Source of the DNA: Sporolactobacillus kofuensis
GTDB taxonomy: Bacteria > Bacillota > Bacilli > Bacillales > Sporolactobacillaceae
NCBI RefSeq assembly: GCF_024125425.1
Contig: NZ_JAMXWN010000008.1
Coordinates: 89,694 to 153,693, forward strand
Length of the DNA: 64,000 nt
Reading direction: 5' to 3'
In this document: positions 1 through 8,486 of the stretch, piece after piece
Layout: the number at the start of each line of letters is the position of its first letter
Position numbering within the stretch: the stretch's first letter is position 1
Made by a program: the position numbers and the translations under genes
Notes under the pieces: generated by a model
Seen by the model: the letters and a program-made list of their open reading frames with translations, nothing else
Databases searched by the model: none
What the model was told of the DNA's origin: nothing

Positions 1-5
1 GTCTT

Positions 6-1046
6 ATGGAAAAATACAAGGATGTTTTGCCGGTATCCGACAAAACACCACGATTGACTCTGCTCGAAGGAAATACTCCGCTCATTCCACTCGAGAAACT
101 TTCCGAAAAATTAGATTGTGAAATTTACGGTAAATTTGAGGGATTAAATCCGACAGGCAGCTTTAAGGACCGCGGCATGTTTCTCGCCGTTGCGAAAGCA
201 AAAGAAAGTGGTAGTACCGGGGTAATCTGCGCCTCAACTGGCAATACGTCTGCGTCAGCCGCTGCGTACAGTGCACGTGCTGGGATGGACTGTATCATCG
301 TCATTCCAAAAGGAAAAATTGCACTCGGTAAATTAGCACAGTCGGTCATGTACGGTGCCAAGATTTTCGAGGTCAATGGCAACTTTGATCAAGCTCTGGA
401 TATTGTCCGTTATACTGGCGCACATTCTGATTTTACAATTGTGAATTCGATAAATCCATTTCGACTGGAAGGCCAAAAAACAGGTGCTTATGAGATTGTC
501 GACCAGCTTGGTTCAGCGCCGGATGTCCTTTGCATTCCGGTTGGAAATGCTGGCAATATCTCTGCTTATTGGAAAGGATTCAAAGAGCTGCGCGACAACA
601 AACAGATTGCCCCCCCTGAAATTCATGGTTTCGAAGCTGAAGGATCAGCAGCAATCGTGAAAAATAAGGTCATCGAACATCCTGAAACCATTGCAACAGC
701 GATTCGGATCGGCAACCCGGCGAGTTGGAAACTTGCCGTTGCAGCTGAAAAAGAGTCTGGTGGAGAAATTGACTCCGTAACAGATGATGAAATTATTGCT
801 GCGTACAAGCTCATTGCCCGTACGGAAGGAGTATTCGCCGAACCAGCATCCTGTGCTTCTATTGCCGGTCTTATTAAACATGTCAAAGCAGGAAAGATTA
901 AGAAGGGATCTAAGATCGTCTGCATTTTGACCGGAAATGGGTTGAAAGATCCGGCGACTGCAATGGATACACTGACGATTGAGCCAACAATTATTGGGGC
1001 TGAGGAGTCGGCAGTTGTTGATCATTTGCAACAGGTGTCCAAATGA
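6..1046 (+). CDS. thrC: Threonine synthase
   Basis: This enzyme converts O-phosphohomoserine to threonine with PLP, the last step of threonine synthesis in the cytosol. The 346-residue protein has the normal short Bacillus-type length. The fold II PLP site is visible: the SFKDRGM motif places the Schiff-base lysine at residue 54, and [15 protein letters not shown] and [11 protein letters not shown] segments follow. The start is 6 bases from the window edge, so its ribosome binding site cannot be judged. It overlaps thrB by 4 bases (ATGA), which implies translational coupling. A homoserine dehydrogenase gene probably lies upstream, outside the window; that is inferred from the usual hom-thrC-thrB order. 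Confidence 0.96.
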   Translation: MEKYKDVLPVSDKTPRLTLLEGNTPLIPLEKLSEKLDCEIYGKFEGLNPTGSFKDRGMFLAVAKAKESGSTGVICASTGNTSASAAAYSARAGMDCIIVIPKGKIALGKLAQSVMYGAKIFEVNGNFDQALDIVRYTGAHSDFTIVNSINPFRLEGQKTGAYEIVDQLGSAPDVLCIPVGNAGNISAYWKGFKELRDNKQIAPPEIHGFEAEGSAAIVKNKVIEHPETIATAIRIGNPASWKLAVAAEKESGGEIDSVTDDEIIAAYKLIARTEGVFAEPASCASIAGLIKHVKAGKIKKGSKIVCILTGNGLKDPATAMDTLTIEPTIIGAEESAVVDHLQQVSK

Positions 1047-1951
1047 GTGAACCATCAGTATTTCAAATTAAAGTGCCTGGAAGCACAGCCAATCTTGGAC
1101 CGGGGTTTGATTCGATCGGGCTTGCTTTCGAGCGTTATCTTATTTTGAATTGTTCCAAAGCGGAATCTTGGTCCTTTGTTTATCTCAAACAACCTGCTTT
1201 TCAACCTGAATTGCAGAATAACCTAATCTTTGTCACCGCAAAAAAAATTGCAGACCAACATGGGAAACACCTCCCTCCCTACTCGGTGGAGGTTCTTAAT
1301 GATATTCCGCTCTCTCGTGGGCTCGGGAGTAGCGGTTCTGCAATTGTTGCAGGAATTGAGCTTGCAGATTTTCTGCTTGATCTACATCTTACGTTGGAAG
1401 AAAAATCTTGGATTGCGTGCCAAATAGAGGGACATCCTGATAATGTCACCGCTTCTCTGTATGGAGGATTGGTGGTCTCTACGCAATCAAGTACAGAGGT
1501 CTCAAGTGTCCGACTGTCCGCGCCAACGTTTGATTTTGTGACCGTTATACCATCCTATGAATTAAAAACAAGCGAAGCACGTAAAGTACTGCCAACAACA
1601 CTCTCTTTCAAAGAGTCTATTGAGGCGAGCAGTGTCGCTAATGTATTAATTGCTGCACTACTGACAAGTAACGGTCCTCTAGCAGGAAAAATGATGGAAA
1701 GTGATCGCTTTCATCAGCCATTCCGTGCCAAGCTTATTCCTGAAATGGAAGAGATCCGCAAGCTCTCCGGTGAAAATGGAGCCTATGGTACATTCTTAAG
1801 CGGAGCCGGCCCTACGGTCATGTCTCTTGTGGATCATGCAAAAAGTAGACAAGTTCGTGATTGTCTGCAGCGTGCATTTCCAAATTTTGAATGTTTAGTG
1901 CTGCATCCTGTTAATCACGGTTCTTGCGTACAAATGATCTCCACAATATAG
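1043..1951 (+). CDS. thrB: Homoserine kinase
   Basis: A GHMP-family kinase that phosphorylates homoserine to give the substrate of ThrC. The 302-residue protein shows the GHMP nucleotide loop [12 protein letters not shown] at residues 89-100, an N-terminal [12 protein letters not shown] motif and the C-terminal LSGAGPTV motif. The start codon overlaps the thrC stop, so the two are one operon. A hairpin at 1979-2021 follows the stop codon by 27 bases and may end the transcript or connect it to the small ORF beyond. Confidence 0.95.
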   Translation: MSEPSVFQIKVPGSTANLGPGFDSIGLAFERYLILNCSKAESWSFVYLKQPAFQPELQNNLIFVTAKKIADQHGKHLPPYSVEVLNDIPLSRGLGSSGSAIVAGIELADFLLDLHLTLEEKSWIACQIEGHPDNVTASLYGGLVVSTQSSTEVSSVRLSAPTFDFVTVIPSYELKTSEARKVLPTTLSFKESIEASSVANVLIAALLTSNGPLAGKMMESDRFHQPFRAKLIPEMEEIRKLSGENGAYGTFLSGAGPTVMSLVDHAKSRQVRDCLQRAFPNFECLVLHPVNHGSCVQMISTI

Positions 1952-1978
1952 TTCACTTCATGCTTAAACAATAAATAG

Positions 1979-2021
1979 AAACCTCCCCATCTGCTCAAAC
2001 TAAGCGTTGATGAGGAGGTTT
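1979..2021 (+). promoter_or_regulatory. Hairpin overlapping a ribosome binding site
   Basis: Bases 1979-1991 (core ACCTCCCCATC) pair with 2009-2021 (core GATGAGGAGGT), with one C-A mismatch and a 17-nt loop. The 3' arm contains the GAGGAGG ribosome binding site of the 31-aa ORF at 2026. The hairpin is followed by only TTTT and then G, so it is a weak intrinsic terminator at best. It could instead hide the ribosome binding site of the small gene. Confidence 0.6.
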
Positions 2022-2025
2022 TGTC

Positions 2026-2121
2026 ATGAAAGTGAAAATTGGTTGGAAATTTATTATATTTTTTGCTGTTCTGTTCGGTGCACTCTATATTCTGTACATC
2101 GTCTTGCATTCTCAATTCTAA
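2026..2121 (+). CDS. 31-residue single-span membrane peptide
   Basis: A very short ORF, unrecognised by family. It begins MKVKIGWKF and continues as one hydrophobic helix of about 20 residues ending in LHSQF. The pattern is a positive N-terminus followed by a membrane span. A strong ribosome binding site (GAGGAGG) lies 7 bases before the ATG, which is why I accept the ORF. It sits between thrB and the convergent RpiR-type regulator. It could be a small membrane regulator or a type I toxin-like peptide; nothing in the sequence decides between these. Confidence 0.55.
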   Translation: MKVKIGWKFIIFFAVLFGALYILYIVLHSQF

Positions 2122-2188
2122 TACACAACACGCGTATAGATGCGGGAAAAGAAGCCATTTCCTGCAACCGTTTGCATTATTTGCCTGA

Positions 2189-3031
2189 TTATCCCTGTAA
2201 TAATACGTCTTGTATCTTTCCGTCACTGTTCAGATGTTGCTGGCGCACGTGCATCACACTTACAAAAAGCGCATCAATTAAGGTCACCTGAGCAGCACGC
2301 GCCACATAAGATTCTGATCTGAAATCAGTGGGTACGGATACTGTATGGAGCGATATATCCATCATTTCAGCCAAAGCAGATTTCATAAACCCGGTTAAGC
2401 CAATTGTTGGACAGCCTTTTTGCTTTGCCGTTTTCGCAACTTGTACCAGATGTTTATCTGATGCCGAATATGAGATAAATACAGCAGTATCCTGCTCTGT
2501 CAACTGTGAGGCGGTCAATGTTTGGAATTCTCCATCGCTTGGTGCATAGGTCATGACACCGGCACGAACGAACTTTCGATGAGCTTCCTGTGCAACCAAG
2601 GCTGAACCACTACTGCTAAAAAACGCAATGCGTTCAGAGCGTGATAAAGTATGAATTGCTTTTTTGAATTGTTCACTATTTAGAATCTGGTAGGTATTCT
2701 CCAATGTGCGGATATTATCCTGAAAGACCTGCTCAGCCTGTGCCAATACTTCATCGTCCTGACCGGATTTCTTTGTCTCTTCAAAACGCTTACTTCGAGC
2801 GATATCTGAAGCAAGAACGATTTTCATTTCTTGGAATCCTTTAAAATCCAACCTGCGGCAGAACCGAAATACTGTTGCATCGGCTACCTTGATGCGTGCG
2901 GATACTTGATTAATACTACTGTGAATCGTTTCTTTGGGATGATTTAAAATATAATCGGCAATTTTGCGTTCTTTTTCGCTCAAATGTGGGTAGGCTGACT
3001 GAATACGAACGATACACTGACTCTCTGACAT
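2189..3031 (-). CDS. MurR/RpiR family transcriptional regulator
   Basis: The 280-residue protein has the RpiR layout. An N-terminal helix-turn-helix (about residues 1-77, containing ISARIKVADATVFRFCRRL-like text) is followed by a SIS sugar-phosphate-binding domain (about 125-260, with SSSGSALVAQEA and SYSASDKHLVQVAKTAKQKG). Members sense phosphosugars and usually control neighbouring sugar-catabolic genes, but none is adjacent here, so its target is unknown. The promoter region to its right contains a near-consensus cre-like site at 3099. It is monocistronic and convergent with thrCB. Confidence 0.85.
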   Translation of the reverse strand: MSESQCIVRIQSAYPHLSEKERKIADYILNHPKETIHSSINQVSARIKVADATVFRFCRRLDFKGFQEMKIVLASDIARSKRFEETKKSGQDDEVLAQAEQVFQDNIRTLENTYQILNSEQFKKAIHTLSRSERIAFFSSSGSALVAQEAHRKFVRAGVMTYAPSDGEFQTLTASQLTEQDTAVFISYSASDKHLVQVAKTAKQKGCPTIGLTGFMKSALAEMMDISLHTVSVPTDFRSESYVARAAQVTLIDALFVSVMHVRQQHLNSDGKIQDVLLQG

Positions 3032-3070
3032 AGAATAGTCCCCCTCCTAATCGTTAATTCTATTGTACAT

Positions 3071-3112
3071 CAAACGCTTTCATTTGAAAATAATTTTCTG
3101 TAAACGTTTTCT
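3071..3112. promoter_or_regulatory. cre-like and palindromic sites upstream of the RpiR-type gene
   Basis: TGTAAACGTTTTCT at 3099-3112 matches the CcpA consensus TGWAANCGNTNWCA except at the last base. Next to it is GAAAATAATTTTC (3086-3098), a perfect 6+1+6 palindrome. The half-site CAAACGCTTTCA lies at 3071-3082. This fits catabolite control and autoregulation of the divergent regulator gene, an inference from position. The remainder of the 3032-3420 gap contains nothing else I recognise. The same 14-mer recurs at 31849. Confidence 0.5.
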
Positions 3113-3420
3113 ATTTTTTTAATAGCTTCAATGTCCATTACCTATTCATGAAGATTAGGTATCAAAACTATTCCCTAGTTCCTGCGAAACTCCTACGTAA
3201 TTTGATCACTTCACTATTTAATCACTGCTTTCCTGCACTACCATGCCAACCTTTACTTTTATCATCTTCCATGTTTAAATGTAATGGATTAAACGCAGGA
3301 TGTCTCCGCTGGGGTGAGGGTATATCTATACTTCAGTTAACTACAATCAGTGACTTCTGAAAATTCGCGGAATACTGTGAAAAAGAGAGCACCTATGCGC
3401 TTTGAAAATGATGAGGAGCG

Positions 3421-4515
3421 ATGCACGTGTTTAAGAAAAATCTTGAAGATTTAAAAGCATATAATCCCGGTCCATCCTTGGAAGAAATTAAACAAATTTA
3501 TGGTTTGAAAAGGATTGTCAAACTGGATTCTAACGAGAATGTCTATGGTGCTTCACCTAATGTACGAAAAGCGATTGCGAGCGATGTTCTTTTGCCTGAA
3601 CTCTATCCCGATTGTCGTGATCAAGCGCTACGACTTGAACTAGCCAAACGGCTTGGTATCGAACCGGAACACTTTCTATTTGGCACCGGTTTAGATGAAA
3701 TCATTGTTTTAATCAGCCGAGCCTTTCTATCTACCGGCGACAATATTATCATGGCTTGGCCAACCTTCTATGAATACTATTGTCACGCTCAAATTGAAGG
3801 CGCAACAACGAAAAAAATTCCATGTGATCAAAATGGAAAGCACGCGATCAATGCGATGCTGGATGCGATTGACGCTTCAACGAAAATCATATGGATCTGT
3901 AATCCGAACAATCCTACAGGAACATATCTCACTGCAACCGAACTTGATTCCTTTATTCAACGGGTACCAAGCAATGTTCTTATTGTTCTTGACGAAGCTT
4001 ATATTGATTTTGTTACGGCTGAAGACTTTCCAAATGGATTGAAATACTTGGAAACAAAGGAAAATGTGCTTGTTCTCAGAACTTTTTCTAAATCCTACGG
4101 CTTGGCATCATTCAGGATTGGTTATGCGGTTGGCTCCCAACGCGTCATCGATGAAATTGACAAAGTGAGACCCCCATTTAATAATCCTCGGCTGAGTCAA
4201 GTGGCAGCACTCGCAGCGCTCAAAGATGATCAATTTAAAGATGAGTGTGTGCGAAAGAACAATGAAGTGATCGCCATGACCACTGCATTTCTTGATGAGA
4301 AAGGTATCCCCTATTTTAACACGCAGGCAAATTTCATTTTTATTAAGGTTGATGAACCACAAAAAATCGCTGAGTTTTGTAGAAAAAACGGCTTTCTAAT
4401 TAATGCATTTCAAACAGGAGTACGTATTACGATCGGAAAAAAGGAAGATATGAAAACACTGCTCAATATTCTTGATCAGGCGATAAAAACTTTTGCTCCG
4501 GAACCAAGCAAGTAA
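3421..4515 (+). CDS. hisC: Histidinol-phosphate / aromatic aminotransferase
   Basis: A class I/II PLP aminotransferase of the HisC subfamily, 364 residues. Visible landmarks are the N-terminal LDSNENVYGASP, NPNNPTG near 161-167, DEAYIDF near 191-197 and the PLP lysine in TFSKSYG (K224). It swaps the amino group between histidinol phosphate and 2-oxoglutarate; in many Firmicutes the same enzyme also makes Tyr and Phe. No other his genes are nearby, so an aromatic or general role is possible. The ATG at 3421 has GAGGAG six bases or fewer upstream. An intrinsic terminator follows directly. Confidence 0.88.
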   Translation: MHVFKKNLEDLKAYNPGPSLEEIKQIYGLKRIVKLDSNENVYGASPNVRKAIASDVLLPELYPDCRDQALRLELAKRLGIEPEHFLFGTGLDEIIVLISRAFLSTGDNIIMAWPTFYEYYCHAQIEGATTKKIPCDQNGKHAINAMLDAIDASTKIIWICNPNNPTGTYLTATELDSFIQRVPSNVLIVLDEAYIDFVTAEDFPNGLKYLETKENVLVLRTFSKSYGLASFRIGYAVGSQRVIDEIDKVRPPFNNPRLSQVAALAALKDDQFKDECVRKNNEVIAMTTAFLDEKGIPYFNTQANFIFIKVDEPQKIAEFCRKNGFLINAFQTGVRITIGKKEDMKTLLNILDQAIKTFAPEPSK

Positions 4516-4523
4516 ATTGATGA

Positions 4524-4574
4524 AAAAACACCATTAAAGTCAAACAGTATGTTTAAATTTAATGGTGTTTTTCT
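4524..4574 (+). terminator. Intrinsic terminator after hisC
   Basis: AAAACACCATTAAA pairs with TTTAATGGTGTTTT across a loop of about 20 nt and ends in a T run. It sits 10 bases after the hisC stop. Confidence 0.85.
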
Positions 4575-4750
4575 GATCTAAAGGTAATATGTGAGATGCC
4601 ACGGGATCGGTGCCAGAGCGACCCCACAGCAGATCTAAGCCTGTATGGTGATACTCCGTTCACCTGTGACAAACGAACACATCGCAATAATCAAATAAAA
4701 ACTTCAGGGGATTTTAATAAAGCCTTCAGAAAAAAAGGAAAATATTTTTC

Positions 4751-4779
4751 TTTACAAATAAACAGATAGCTGTTACAAT
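4751..4779 (+). promoter_or_regulatory. Sigma-A promoter of the T-box leader
   Basis: TTTACA (4751-4756) and TACAAT (4774-4779) are separated by 17 bases. Transcription would start near 4786, just before the T-box leader. Confidence 0.75.
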
Positions 4780-4785
4780 TTGGAC

Positions 4786-5103
4786 ACAATCAGTTAAGCA
4801 AGTTCAACTTTGTGAACTGCAATGATGAAGACAACGGTCTTAACGAAATCAGTCGCCAGAGAGCCGGCATTTGCTGAAAGTCGGTACGGTTTCATTTTGA
4901 TTGAGCACTTCGGAGCAAATTTGCTGAAAAATTGATCAAAACAGAGCGTTTGATTAATCAGTGAGTAGGCAAATTCGGCTTTTGGCCGTTATCGTATGTA
5001 ACGAAGGTCGCCTTTATGATTTACTTAGGCGATAAATGAGGGTGGCACCACGAATATTAGCGTCCCTCGCGACATGTATACCATGCCGCGGGGGACGTTT
5101 TTA
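4786..5103 (+). promoter_or_regulatory. T-box riboswitch, probably serine-specific
   Basis: The leader shows the classic T-box parts: an AG-bulge-like CAGAGAG at about 4857-4864, the conserved T-box AGGGTGGCACCACG at 5039-5052, and a terminator made by CGTCCCTCGCG (5061-5071) pairing with CGCGGGGGACG (5087-5097) before TTTTT. T-boxes read the charging of one tRNA and allow read-through when it is uncharged. In the likely specifier loop, AGC followed by A (4904-4907) would specify serine. This fits the downstream serine synthesis genes, but the codon choice is an inference and needs folding. Confidence 0.93.
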
Positions 5104-5168
5104 TTATATTGCGAGCGGTTATGCATCTAATTGCCCCGTTTTTCGCAGATCAAACAGAAACAGAAGGG

Positions 5169-6338
5169 ATGAGTTCATTGTATTTAGATCAGTCGTATTT
5201 ATTTACACCAGGTCCGACCCCTATTCCTAACGTTGTCAACGCCGCTATGGCGCGCCCGATGATCGGGCACCGGAGTCCTGATTTCTCTGTCCTGATAGAA
5301 GATGTCGCTACTCGGCTTCAACCCGTGTTCGGCACCAAGCATCCTGTTATGATTTTGACCAGTAGCGGTACCTCGGCACTCGAGGCCGCTGTCGTAAATA
5401 CGGTTCATGAAGGAGACCACGCTATTGTTATTGTTGCTGGATCTTTTGGGGACCGCCTTGCTTCGATCGCGAAAAATTACGGGGCAACCGTACACCGTTT
5501 ATCTATTGAGTGGGGTAAATCCTGCTCCACGGAACAACTTGAAGCATTTATCGACAGTCTTTCCGGTACTCCGATTAAAGCAGTCTTCGGCACGTTCAAC
5601 GAAACATCTACAGGTGTCCTGAATCCTATTCATGCGCTTGGCACCGTGGTTAAACAAAAGACGGATGCATTGTTCATCGTCGACGGTGTAAGTTGCATCG
5701 GTGCCGTTCCGGTCGATATGGAACAAGACAATATCGATCTGCTCGTCACCAGTTCACAGAAAGCATTGATGCTTCCTCCGGGTCTTGCTTTCGTTGCTGT
5801 CAGTGACCGCGGCTTACAAGCAATTCGCGAATGTCCGGAAAGACGCTTTTATCTCGACTTGAAACGTTATGTAGATACTTATGAAAAACAAAAATCAACG
5901 CCGTTCACTCCCGCTGTTTCCCTCATTCAAGGCGCACAAGCCGTCTGCGATATGATCGAAGAAGAAGGATGGGATAATGTGATCAAGCGCCATCTTTTAC
6001 TTAGAGATATGATGCGTGCCGGAATTCGTGAATTGGGTCTTCCGCTTCTAACTTCTGATGCAGATGCTTCACCAACTGTTACAGCAGTTAAGCCAGAAGG
6101 CCTATCGGCACCAGACATTCAAAAGGCCCTGAAAAAGGACTTTTCAATAACGATTGCAGGCGGTCAAAAAGACTTAAAAGGAAAGATTTTCCGAATTGGC
6201 CACATGGGTTATTGCACACCGTTCGATGTATTGAAAGTGTTGAGCGCTCTTGAAATGACATTAGCTAAATTTGGACAAGCACCGCGATTCGGTTCTGCCG
6301 TCAAAAAAGCTGAGGAGGTTTATGTACAGCATGTATAA
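5169..6338 (+). CDS. Class V aminotransferase, likely phosphoserine aminotransferase
   Basis: A PLP enzyme of the alanine/serine-glyoxylate aminotransferase branch of class V. It is 389 residues long from the start I favour. The N-terminal LFTPGPTPIP, the mid TSSGTSALEAA segment, VDGVSCIGAVP and the PLP lysine in VTSSQKALMLPPG (K198) are visible. Its pairing with serA behind a T-box argues that it makes phosphoserine, a non-orthologous replacement for classical SerC. The start is uncertain: ATG 5169 gives the family-like N-terminus but its AGAAGG is directly adjacent. ATG 5121 and TTG 5109 are open alternatives. Confidence 0.82.
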   Translation: MSSLYLDQSYLFTPGPTPIPNVVNAAMARPMIGHRSPDFSVLIEDVATRLQPVFGTKHPVMILTSSGTSALEAAVVNTVHEGDHAIVIVAGSFGDRLASIAKNYGATVHRLSIEWGKSCSTEQLEAFIDSLSGTPIKAVFGTFNETSTGVLNPIHALGTVVKQKTDALFIVDGVSCIGAVPVDMEQDNIDLLVTSSQKALMLPPGLAFVAVSDRGLQAIRECPERRFYLDLKRYVDTYEKQKSTPFTPAVSLIQGAQAVCDMIEEEGWDNVIKRHLLLRDMMRAGIRELGLPLLTSDADASPTVTAVKPEGLSAPDIQKALKKDFSITIAGGQKDLKGKIFRIGHMGYCTPFDVLKVLSALEMTLAKFGQAPRFGSAVKKAEEVYVQHV

Positions 6339-7935
6339 AGTTATTGTTACCGATCCGATCAGTGAAAGCGGCTTGCGGGCATTGACCAGTAATCCTGAAT
6401 TCAAGGTTGACCAAAAAACCGGACTTGATCCCGTTGTACTCGCAGAATTGATCAAGGATTATGATGCATTGATTGTCCGCAGCCAAACTCAAGTCACTCG
6501 TGATATTATTATGGCTGCTGATCGGCTGAGAGTCATCGCCCGCGCAGGTGTCGGCGTCGACAATATTGACATTGAAGCTGCTACGGAAAAAGGTATTATC
6601 GTCATTAATGCTCCTGCAGGGAACACGATCGCAGCAACGGAGCACACATTGGCAATGATGCTGTCACTGGCGCGCAGCATCCCTCAGGCATATGGCTCAT
6701 TGACTTCAGGAAAATGGGAACGTAAGCTTTTTAAAGGCGTTGAACTCTATCAAAAAACACTTGGTGTTGTTGGCATGGGCAGAATCGGAACTGAAGTCGC
6801 GAAACGTGCCAAAGGTTTTGAGATGAACATTCTCGGTTATGATCCGTTCTTAACTGAAGACCGTGCCAAGAAGCTAGGCATAATCAAAGCCAGTCTAGAT
6901 GAAATTGCCGAGCAAGCGGATTTCATTACCGTCCACACACCGCTTACCCCAGAAACACGTGGATTAATTAATGCCGACTACTTTGCGAAAACAAAAAAAG
7001 GTCTGCGCATTGTTAACTGCGCGCGCGGTGGTATTATTGACGAACAAGCATTGGTGGATGCCGTAAACAGTGGACAAGTCGCTGGAGCAGCCATTGATGT
7101 ATTCGAGCATGAGCCACCTCAGAATATCGGGCTCACGCAGAACCCGCGCATCATTGTCACACCGCACCTTGGTGCATCTACTACTGAGGCACAAGAAAAA
7201 GTCGCAGAATCCGTTAGTGAAGAGATCGTCGGCATCTTTACTGCAGGCAGCGTTCAGCATGCGATTAACCTGCCACATATTTCAGCTTCGGTTCAGCAAA
7301 AAATTAGACCTTATTTAACCCTAAGTGAACAGATGGCTGAATTGTTGATGCAAATCTTTAAGAAAGCACCTGAAAAAATTAATATCAATTATTACGGTGA
7401 ATTATTTCTCGAAGATACAGGTTTGCTTACTCGACAAATGATCAAGGCTCTGCTCTCTTATTATTTAGATTCTTCGATCAATATTGTTAACGTGATGCAA
7501 GTCCTTAAAGCACATAGTCTCGCCTACACAGTACAGAAAAATGCTGCACATAAAGGTTTTACAAACTTCATCGAACTTGAGATCGTGAATGGTGAAGATC
7601 GTGCAACGATTGCCTGCACGTATTTATCCGGATTCGGCGGACGTATCGTCTCGATCAATGGCTACCGTCTTGATATGGAACCAGAGAAGTATCTCCTTTA
7701 TATCGACCATATGGATGTTCCTGGAATGATTGGAAACGTTGGATCGATACTCGGTAAAGGTCATATCAACATTGGCAGTATGTATGTAGGTCGAGAAGCA
7801 ATTGGCGGAAAAGCGGTCATGGTGCTCACACTCGATAAGAAAGTACCAGAAGAAGTACACAAAGAAATTCTCGGCATTCCAGATCTGAATGATGTACAGT
7901 TTGTTGAGATCGATATGCCCGAAGAAGATAATTAA
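6331..7935 (+). CDS. serA: D-3-phosphoglycerate dehydrogenase
   Basis: This enzyme oxidises 3-phosphoglycerate to phosphohydroxypyruvate, the first step of serine synthesis. The protein has 534 residues, the length of the long Bacillus form. An N-terminal catalytic half starts MYKVIVTDPIS. The NAD-binding glycine motif GMGRIG lies near 148-153, with ARGGIIDE and HLGAST later. A regulatory segment and a C-terminal ACT domain (YIDHMDVPGMIGNVG onwards, last ~75 residues) follow. The start overlaps the previous gene. ATG 6331 fits the family N-terminus; ATG 6322 lies closer to GAGGAGG and is an alternative. Confidence 0.95.
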   Translation: MYKVIVTDPISESGLRALTSNPEFKVDQKTGLDPVVLAELIKDYDALIVRSQTQVTRDIIMAADRLRVIARAGVGVDNIDIEAATEKGIIVINAPAGNTIAATEHTLAMMLSLARSIPQAYGSLTSGKWERKLFKGVELYQKTLGVVGMGRIGTEVAKRAKGFEMNILGYDPFLTEDRAKKLGIIKASLDEIAEQADFITVHTPLTPETRGLINADYFAKTKKGLRIVNCARGGIIDEQALVDAVNSGQVAGAAIDVFEHEPPQNIGLTQNPRIIVTPHLGASTTEAQEKVAESVSEEIVGIFTAGSVQHAINLPHISASVQQKIRPYLTLSEQMAELLMQIFKKAPEKININYYGELFLEDTGLLTRQMIKALLSYYLDSSINIVNVMQVLKAHSLAYTVQKNAAHKGFTNFIELEIVNGEDRATIACTYLSGFGGRIVSINGYRLDMEPEKYLLYIDHMDVPGMIGNVGSILGKGHINIGSMYVGREAIGGKAVMVLTLDKKVPEEVHKEILGIPDLNDVQFVEIDMPEEDN

Positions 7936-7956
7936 CAAATACATTTTCTAAGCTCG

Positions 7957-7989
7957 CCTCCGGTTCCTTTTTGGGACTGGAGGTTTTTA
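7957..7989 (+). terminator. Intrinsic terminator after serA
   Basis: CCTCCGGTTCC pairs with GGGACTGGAGG (two G-U pairs) and is followed by TTTTT. Confidence 0.85.
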
Positions 7990-7993
7990 GTTG

Positions 7994-8250
7994 TCAAAAA
8001 AACGTAATGCCAATTGAATTAAAAATATTAACAAGTGGATAAGTGAGCGTCATAAAGAATCCCAATACAATTCCATTGTAGATTAGAAGATGCCTTGCCG
8101 ACCCTTTTTTTATAAGAGTTGAACCTAAAATTGATCCAATGACAGCTCCTCCCCCAAATAATCCTTCGCTAATACCCTATACAAAACCTTGAACCTTGAA
8201 AGTTTGTAGCATTAATGAATTATAAACAACGTTGAACACGCCAACTGAGA
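7994..8250 (-). pseudogene. C-terminal remnant of an MFS permease
   Basis: Read on the minus strand, one frame gives about 85 residues of membrane protein. It starts near SVGVFNVVYNSLMLQ and runs through GGGAVIGSILGSTLIKKG and IVLGFFMTLTYPL to a normal stop. An in-frame TAG interrupts it after VQGF. The small-residue-rich spans and the LIKKG loop look like the last third of a major facilitator permease. There is no N-terminal part: the coding similarity stops exactly where the transposase remnant at 8261 begins, which suggests disruption by an insertion. Confidence 0.55.
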
Positions 8251-8260
8251 TCAATCAGCT

Positions 8261-8365
8261 ATGTGTGAGTGGATTGAGTATTACAATATGTCTCGAATCA
8301 AAGAAAAGCTCGGTGGTCTAAGTCCGAATGAGTATCGGATTGCAACCACCGAGCAAGTAGCTTAA
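8261..8365 (+). pseudogene. C-terminal remnant of an IS3/IS150-type transposase
   Basis: The + strand reads WIEYYNMSRIKEKLGG followed by LSPNEYRIATTEQVA and a stop (TAA 8363-8365). This is the typical C-terminus of an IS3-family OrfB integrase-type transposase (WI-YYN-RI--KL-GLSP-EYR). Only about 32 codons remain, with no catalytic domain. It abuts the permease remnant, so it is the scar of an old insertion. Confidence 0.7.
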
Positions 8366-8486
8366 TAAAAATGTCCAACTTTTGGGGTTTGGATCACCAT
8401 CTTCTATCTGCTTAATCTCTTTTTTTATTGTGTCCTTGACAGGGAGGGGTACCAGTTTAATAAATGGCCCGCTCTTAACATACATT

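Noticed and set aside
3148..3360. 70-codon + strand frame before hisC
   Set aside because: No ribosome binding site, low-complexity composition and no family resemblance; it overlaps the regulator's promoter region.
6301..6645. 114-codon minus strand frame over serA
   Set aside because: Antisense shadow of the serA catalytic domain.
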